Source of the DNA: Rhipicephalus microplus
Lineage: Eukaryota > Arthropoda > Arachnida > Ixodida > Ixodidae
NCBI RefSeq assembly: GCF_043290135.1
Contig: NW_027464792.1
Span: 217,781 to 281,780 of the forward strand
Direction: 5' to 3'
Length of the DNA: 64,000 bases
Every line of letters begins with the position of its first letter. Positions within the stretch are counted from its first letter, which is position 1. Below, one piece after another: positions 57,352-64,000 of the stretch. The notes under the pieces were generated by a model. That model had not been told where the DNA came from, made no database searches, and worked only from the letters and a program-made list of their open reading frames with translations. The position numbers and the translations under genes are program-made.

Positions 57352-57993
57352 TTAGGTTAGGTTAGGTTAGGTTAGGTTTGGTTAGGTTAGGTTAGGTTAG
57401 ATTAGGTTAGGTTGGGTTGAGTTGGGTTAGGTTAGGTTAGGTTAGGTTGGGTTAGGTTAGGTTAGGTTAGGTTAGGTTACGTTAGGTTAGGTTAGGTTAG
57501 GTTACGTTAGGTTAGGTTAGGTTAGGTAAAGATAATTTGGTTAGGTTAGGTAAGGTTAGGTTAGGTTAGGTTAGGTTGGGTTGGGTGTTGTTGGGTTGGG
57601 TTGGGTTGGGTTAGGTTGGGTTAGGTTAGGTTAGGTTACGTTAGGTTAGGTTAGGTTACGTTAGGTTATGTTAGGTTAGGTTAGGTTACGTTAGGATAGG
57701 TTAGGTCAGGTAAGGTTAGGTTACGTTAGAATAGGTTAGGTTAGGTTAGGTTACGTTAGGTTAGGTTAAGTTAGGTTAGGTTAGGTTTGGTTAGGTTAGG
57801 TTAGGTTAGCTTTGGTTAGGTTAGGTTGGGTTGGGTTGGGTTAGGTTGGGTTAGGTTAGGTTAGGTTAGGTTGGGTTAGGTTAGTTTAGGTTAGGTTAGG
57901 TTAGGTTAGGTTGGGTTGGGTTGGTTAGGTTAGGTTAGGTTAGGTTAGGTAAGGTTAGGTTAGGTTAGGTTAGGTTAGGTTACGTTAGGTTAA
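57352..57993 (+). repeat. TTAGG block 39, family L2
   Basis: 642 bp. Carries TTAGGATAGGTTAGG like block 31. Confidence 0.95.
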
Positions 57994-58670
57994 GGTATGA
58001 ACCGTCGTAAAACCGCATTAAACAATGTCACTTAGTGAGATGCAGTGTTTTTCACCTTTACAAGTTGGGAACTGTGATATCTAATGTGAAAGCGCTTGAA
58101 ACCGTCGTAATGTTGTAGAAAGCAATGTAAAGTAGCGAGTAAAACGTTTTCTAACGATAGAAGTGCGAAGGTTATGTTAGGTTGAGTTATGTTAGTTTAA
58201 GCTAGGTAGCGTCGTGAAACTACCAAAAACAACGTCATCTAACGAGATAGTGTTGTTTTATTGCGAGTACGAAACTGCGATAGGTGAAATGTTGTGAAAG
58301 CACACAAAACGCAATGAACAAGCCAAATACTGCGTGTTGTACCGTTACAAGTGCGAAACTGCTATGTTGTGATATTCTCGTTGAAGCGCATGCAAGCATC
58401 GTGAAATCTTAAAGAACGATGTCATTTAGCGAGATACAGCGTTCTGTACTGCAATAAGTTGGTGAAAAACTGTGAGGTTATGCAAATATCCTAATTGTGA
58501 ACGAAACAGTGTAATAGAGCGTTTTTAATACAAGTGCGAATGTTAGGTTAGGTTAAGATATGAACCGTCGTAAAACCGCATTAAACAATGTCACTTAGTG
58601 AGATGCAGTGTTTTTCACCATTACAAGTCGGGAACTGCGATATCTAATGTGAAAGCGCTTGAAAACGTCG
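57994..58670 (+). repeat. Satellite run, monomer c plus leader
   Basis: Offset 11316 from 46679-47354 (one base longer). Confidence 0.93.
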
Positions 58671-58799
58671 TTAGGTTAGGTTAGGTTAGGTTAGGTTTGG
58701 TTAGGTTAGGTTAGGTTAGGTCAGCTTAGGGTATGTTAGGTAAGGTTTGGTTAGGGTAGGTTAGGTTAGGTTGGGTTAGGTAAGGTTAGGTTAGGTTAA
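58671..58799 (+). repeat. TTAGG block 40, family S1
   Basis: 129 bp. Confidence 0.95.
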
Positions 58800-60580
58800 G
58801 ATATGAACCGCGCTAAAACCGCATTAAACAATGTCACTTAGTGAGATGCTGTGTTTTTCACCATTACAAGTCGGGAACTGCGATATCTCATGTGAAAGCG
58901 CATGAAACCGTCGTAATCTTGTAGAAAACATTGTAAAGTAGCGAATAAAACGTTTTCTAACGATAGAAGTGCGAAGGTTCGGTTAGTTTGAGCTAGGTAG
59001 CGTCGTGAAACCACCAAAAACGATGTCATCTAACGAGATAGTGTTGTTTTATTGCGAGTACGAAACTGCGATAGGTGAAATATTGGGAAAGCACACAAAA
59101 TGGCATGAACTAGCCAGATACTGCGTCTTGTGCCGTTACAAGTGCGAAACTGCTTTATTGTGATATTCTCGTTAAAGCGCATGCAAGTATCTTGAAACCT
59201 TAAAGAACGATGTCATTTAGCGAGATACAGCGTTCTGTACTGTAATAAGTTGGTGAGAAACTGTGAGGTCAAGCAAATATCGTAATTGTGAACGAAACAG
59301 TGTAATTGAGCGTATCTAGATACAAGTGCGAATGTTAGGTTAGGTTGAGATATCAACCGTCGTAAAACCGCATTAAACAATGTCACTTAGTGAGATGTAG
59401 TGTTTTTCAACATTACAAGTCGGGAACTACGATATCTAATGTGAAAGCGCATGAAACCGTCGTAATCTTGTAGAAAACATTGTAAAGTTGCGAGTAAAAC
59501 GTTTTCTAACAATAGAAGTGCGAAGGTTAGCTTGAGTTATGTTAGTTTAAGCTATGTAGCGTCGTGAGACCACCAAAAAGAACGTCATCTAACGAGATAG
59601 TGTTGTTTTATTGCGAGTACGAAACTGCGATAGGTAAAATGTTGTGAAAGCACACAAAACGGCATGAACAAGCCAAATACTGCGTGTTGTACCGTTACAA
59701 GTGCGAAACTGCTATGTTGTGACATTCTCGGTAAAGCGCATGCAAGTATCGTGAAACCTTAAAGAACGATGTCATTTAGCGAGATACAGCGTTCTGTACT
59801 GTAATAAGTTGGTGAGAAACTGTGAGGTCAAGCCAATATCGTAATTGTGAACGAAACAGTGTAATAGAGCGTTTTTCAATACAAGTACGAATGTTAGGTT
59901 AGGTTGACATATCAACCATCGTAAAACCGCATTAAACAATGTCACTTAGTGAGATGTAGTGTTTTTCAACATTACAAGTCGGGAACTACGATATCTAATG
60001 TGAAAGCGCATGAAACCGTCGTAATCTTGTAGAAAACATTGTAAAGTTGCGAGTAAAACGTTTTCTAACGATAGAAGTGCGAAGGTTAGCTTGAGTTATG
60101 TTAGTTTAAGCTATGTAGCGTCGTGAGACCACCAAAAAGGACGTCATCTAACGAGATAGTGTTGTTTTATTGCATGTATGAAACTGCAATAGGTGAAATG
60201 TTGTGAAAGTACACAAAACGGCATGAACAAGCCAAATACTGCGTGTTCTACCGTTACAAGTGCGAAACTGCTATATTGTGATATTCTCGTTAAAGCGCAT
60301 GCAAGCATCGTGAAACCTTAAAGAACAATGTCATTTAGCGAGATACAGCGTTCTGTACTGCAATAAGTTGGTGAAAAACTGTGAGGTTATGCAAATATCG
60401 TAATTGTGAACGAAACAGTGTAATAGAGCGTTTTTCAATACAAGTACGAATGTTAGGTTAGGTTAAGATATGAACTGTCGTAAAACCGCAATAAACAATG
60501 TCACTTAGTGAGATGCAGTGTTTTTCACCATTACAAGTCGGGAACTGCGATATCTAATGTGAAAGCGCTTGCAAACGTCG
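58800..60580 (+). repeat. Satellite run, monomers a-b-b plus leader
   Basis: Repeats TCTAACAATAGAAG and GTCAAGCCAATATCG of the 47.5-kb copy (frame 58838-59029 open). Confidence 0.94.
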
Positions 60581-60714
60581 TTAGGTTAGGTTAGGTTAGG
60601 TTAGGTTAGGTTAGGTTAGGTTACGTTAGGTTAGGTTTGGTTAGGTTAGGTTAGGTTAGGTTAGGTTATGTTAGGCTAGGTTGGGTTAGGTTAGGTTAGG
60701 TTACGTTAGGTTAA
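60581..60714 (+). repeat. TTAGG block 41, family S2
   Basis: 134 bp. Confidence 0.95.
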
Positions 60715-61941
60715 GGTATGAACCGTCGTAAAACCGCAATAAACAATGTCACTTAGTGAGATGCAGTGTTTTTCACCTTTACAAGTTGGGAACTGCGATA
60801 TCTAATGTGAAAGCGCTTGAAACCGTCGTAATGTTGCAGAAAGCAATGTAAAGTAGCGAGTAAAACGTTTTCTAACGATAGAAGTGCGAAACTTAGGTTA
60901 TGTTAGTTTAAGCTAGGTAGCGTCGTGAAACCACCAAAAACGACGTCATCTAACGAGATAGTGTTGTTTTATTGCGAGTACGAAACTGCGATAGGTAAAA
61001 TGTTGTGAAAGCACACAAAACGGCATGAACAAGCCAAATACTGCGTGTTGTACCGTTACAAGTGCGAAACTGCTATGTTTTGACATTCTCGGTAAAGCGC
61101 ATGCAAGTATCGTGAAACCTTAAAGAACGATGTCATTTAGCGAGATACAGCGTTCTGTACTGTAATAAGTTGGTGAGAAACTGTGAGGTCAAGCAAATAT
61201 CGTAATTGTGAACGAAACAGTGTAATTGAGCGTCTTTAGATACAAGTGCGAATGTTAGGTTAGGTTGACATATCAACCGTCGTAAAACCGCATTAAACAA
61301 TGTCACTTAGTGAGATGTAGTGTTTTTCAACATTACAAGTCGGGAACTACGATATCTAATGTGAAAGCGCATGAAACCGTCGTAATCTTGTAGAAAACAT
61401 TGTAAAGTTGCCAGTAAAGCGTTTTCTAACGATAGAAGTGCGAAGGTTAGGTTAGGTTAGGTTAGTTTAAGCTAGGTAGCGTCGTGAAACTACCAAAAAC
61501 GACGTTATCTAACGAGATAGTGTTGTTTTATAGCGAGTATTAAACTGCGATAGGTGAAATGTTGTGAAAGCACACAAAACGGCATGAACAAGCCAAATAC
61601 TGCGTGTTCTACCGTTACAAGTGCGAAACTGCTATATTGTGATATTCTCGTTAAAGCGCATGCAAGCATCGTGAAACCTTAAAGAAATATGTCATTTAGC
61701 GAGATACAACGTTCTGTACTGCAATAAGTTGGTGAAAAACTGTGAGATTATGCAAATATCGTAATTGTGAACAAAACAGTGTAATAAAGTGTTTTTAGAT
61801 ACAAGTGCGAATGTTAGGTTAGGTTAAGATATGAACCGTCGTAAAACCGCATTAAACAATGTCAATTAGTGAGATGCAGTGTTTTTCACCATTAAAAGTC
61901 GGGAACTGCGATATCTAATGTGAAAGCGCTTGCAACCGTCG
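60715..61941 (+). repeat. Satellite run, monomers d-e plus leader
   Basis: Repeats GCCAGTAAAGCG and GACGTTATCTAACG of the 50-kb copy but has the normal GTGAACAAAAC. Confidence 0.94.
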
Positions 61942-62609
61942 TTAGGTTAGGTTAGGTTAGGTTTTGTTAGGTTAGGTTAGGTTAGGTTAGATTAGGTTAG
62001 GTTGGGTTGAGTTGGGTTAGGTTAGGTTAGGTTAGGTTAGGTTAGGTTGGGTTAGGTTAGGTTAGGTTAGGTTACGTTAGGTTAGGTTAGGTTACGTTAG
62101 GTTAGGTTAGGTTAGGTTACGTTAGGTTAGGTTAGGTTAGGTAAGGATAATTTGGTTAGGTTAGGTAAGGTTAGGTTAGGTTAGGTTGGGTTGGGTGTTG
62201 TTGGGTTGGGTGTTGTTGTGTTGGGTTGGGTTGGGTTAGGTTGGGTTAGGTTAGGTTAGGTTACGTTAGGTTAGGTTAGGTTAGGTTACGTTAGGTTATG
62301 TTAGGTTAGGTTAGGTTACGTTAGGTTAGGTTAGGTCAGGTAAGGTTAGGTTACGTTAGAATAGGTTAGGTTAGGTTAGGTTACGTTAGGTTAGGTTAAG
62401 TTAGGTTAGGTTAGGTTTGGTTAGGTTTGGTTAGGTTAGCTTAGGTTAGGTTAGGTTGGGTTGGGTTGGGTTGGGTTAGGTAAGGTTAGGTTAGGTTAGG
62501 TTGGGTTAGGTTAGTTTAGGTTAGGTTAGGTTAGGTTGGGTTGGGTTGGGTTAGGTTAGGTTAGGTTAGGTTTGGTAAGGTTAGGTTAGGTTAGGTTACG
62601 TTAGGTTAA
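61942..62609 (+). repeat. TTAGG block 42, family L1
   Basis: 668 bp, counterpart of block 34. Its pure L1 tail also matches block 3. Confidence 0.95.
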
Positions 62610-63287
62610 GGTATGAACCGTCGTAAAACCGCATTAAACAATGTTACTTAGTGAGATGCAGTGTTTTTCACCTTTACAAGTTGGGAACTGTGATATCTAA
62701 TGTGAAAGCGCTTGAAACCGTCGTAATGTTGTAGAAAGCAATGTAAAGTAGCGAGTAAAACGTTTTCTAACGATAGAAGTGCGAAGGTTATGTTAGGTTG
62801 AGTTATGTTAGTTTAAGCTAGGTAGCGTCGTGAAACTACCAAAAACAACGTCATCTAACGAGATAGTGTTGTTTTATTGCGAGTACGAAACTGCGATAGG
62901 TGAAATGTTGTGAAAGCACACAAAACGGCATGAACAAGCCAAATACTGCGTGTTGTACCGTTACAAGTGCGAAACTGCTATGTTGTGATATTCTCGTTAA
63001 AGCGCATGCAAGCATCGTGAAACCTTAAAGAACGATGTCATTTAGCGAGATACAGCGTTCTGTACTGCAATAAGTTGGTGAAAAACTGTGAGGTTATGCA
63101 AATATCCTAATTGTGAACGAAACAGTGTAATAGAGCGTTTTTTAATGCAAGTGCGAATGTTAGGTTAGGTTAAGATATGAACCGTCGTAAAACCGCATTA
63201 AACAATGTCACTTAGTCAAATGCAGTGTTTTTCACCATTACAAGTCGGGAACTGCGATATCTAAGGTGAAAGCGCTTGCAAACGTCG
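62610..63287 (+). repeat. Satellite run, monomer c plus leader
   Basis: Shares AATGTTACTTAG near 62640 with 51.33 kb. After about 63000 it follows 4544-5217 (TTTTTTAATGCAAG). Private changes: CTTAGTCAAATGC near 63212 and TCTAAGGTGAAAG near 63261. Confidence 0.93.
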
Positions 63288-63444
63288 TTAGGTTAGGTTA
63301 GGTTAGGTTAGGTTAGGTTACGTTAGGTTAGGTTAGGTTAGGTTTGGTTAGGTTAGGTTAGGTTAGGTTAGGTTAGGGATGTTAGGTAAGGTTTGGTTAG
63401 GTTAGGTTAGTTTAGGTTGGGTTAGGTAAGGTTAGGTTAGGTTA
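63288..63444 (+). repeat. TTAGG block 43, family S3
   Basis: 157 bp with AGGGATGTTAGG and one TTTAGG unit (GGTTAGTTTAGG near 63404). Homologous to blocks 4 and 7. Confidence 0.95.
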
Positions 63445-64000
63445 AGATATGAACCGCGCTAAAACCGCAATAAACAATGTCACTTAGTGAGATGCTGTGT
63501 TTTTCACCATTACAAGTCGGGAACTGCGATATCTAATGTGAAAGCGCATGAAACCGTCGCAATCTTGCAGAAAACATTGTAAAGTAGCGAATAAAACGTT
63601 TTCTAACGATAGAAGTGCGAAGGTTCGGTTAGTTTGAGCTAGGTAGCGTCGTGAAGCCACCAAAAACGATGTCATCTAACGAGATAGTGTTGTTTTATTG
63701 CGAGTACGAAACTGCGATAGGTGAAATATTGGGAAAGCACACAAAATGGCATGAACTAGCCAGATACTGCGTCTTGTGCCGTTACAAGTGCGAAACTGCT
63801 TTATTGTGATATTCTCGTTAAAGCGCATGCAAGTATCGTGAAACCTTAAAGAACGATGTCATTTAGCGAGATACAGCGTTCTGTACTGTAATAAGTTGGT
63901 GAGAAACTGTGAGGTCAAGCAAATATCGTAATTGTGAACGAAACAGTGTAATTGAGCGTATTTATATACAAGTGCGAATGTTAGGTTAGGTTGAGATATC
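63445..64000 (+). repeat. Satellite run, monomer a, cut by window end
   Basis: One type-a monomer (frame 63484-63675 open, with a private Tyr-to-Cys change). The window stops at its junction with the next monomer. Confidence 0.93.

Overview
The window is arthropod repetitive DNA. About 58.5 kb is a satellite array interleaved with 43 blocks of the arthropod telomere repeat TTAGG, and one intact Ty3/gypsy LTR retrotransposon (7080-12530, minus strand) is inserted in it. I see no host protein-coding gene and no tRNA or rRNA gene. TTAGG indicates an arthropod. The gag and pol proteins look to me like gypsy elements common in hard ticks, so an ixodid tick is my best guess; this is recognition from memory and unverified. 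All TTAGG blocks have the G-rich strand on +. If the region is subtelomeric and not inverted, the chromosome end lies to the right.

Satellite layout. The monomer is about 559 bp and is itself a degenerate hexamer of roughly 93-bp subunits. About 70 monomers occur in runs of 0 to 4. Each run ends in a 104-119 bp partial monomer (called the leader here) that always breaks at CGTCG, where a TTAGG block begins. After each block the satellite resumes at the same point (TATGAACC). I sort monomers into five types by the short tract after the second subunit: a (TTCGGTTAGTTTGAGC), b (TTAGCTTGAGTTATG), c (TTATGTTAGGTTGAG), d (ACTTAGGTTATG) and e (TTAGGTTAGGTTAGTTT).

TTAGG blocks. Short blocks (about 94-158 bp) form families S1 (with GTCAGCTTAGGGTATG), S2 (with GTTATGTTAGGCTAGG), S2' (same without GGCTAGG) and S3 (with AGGGATGTTA). 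Long blocks (about 637-683 bp) form families L1 (AAGGATAATTTGG and two GTGTTGTT motifs) and L2 (AAAGATAATTTGG and one GTGTTGTT). The order L2-S1-S2-L1 recurs, and it is strict from about 40 kb to 62.6 kb. The degenerate units (TTACG, TTGGG, TTTGG, TTAGAATAGG) sit in the same order in every long block. The blocks were therefore copied as part of a higher-order repeat and not added separately by telomerase.

Higher-order structure. A unit of about 11.9 kb (about 39.8-51.69 kb) is tandemly repeated (about 51.69-63.0 kb). The second copy lacks exactly one monomer. Smaller tandem duplications lie at 27.5-32.1 kb (about 2.4 kb) and 34.4-39.8 kb (about 2.68 kb). The first 4.5 kb resembles 31.9-36.7 kb, and the right end resembles 3.9-6 kb.

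Retrotransposon. It has identical 153-bp LTRs, 4-bp ATAT target duplications, a likely tRNA-Ala primer site, an open gag (497 codons), and an open pol (protease, reverse transcriptase, RNase H, integrase with GPY/F module) in the -1 frame. A slippery heptamer directly abuts the gag stop. The paralogous empty site is preserved at 16024-16027, so the insertion is younger than the duplication that made those two copies.
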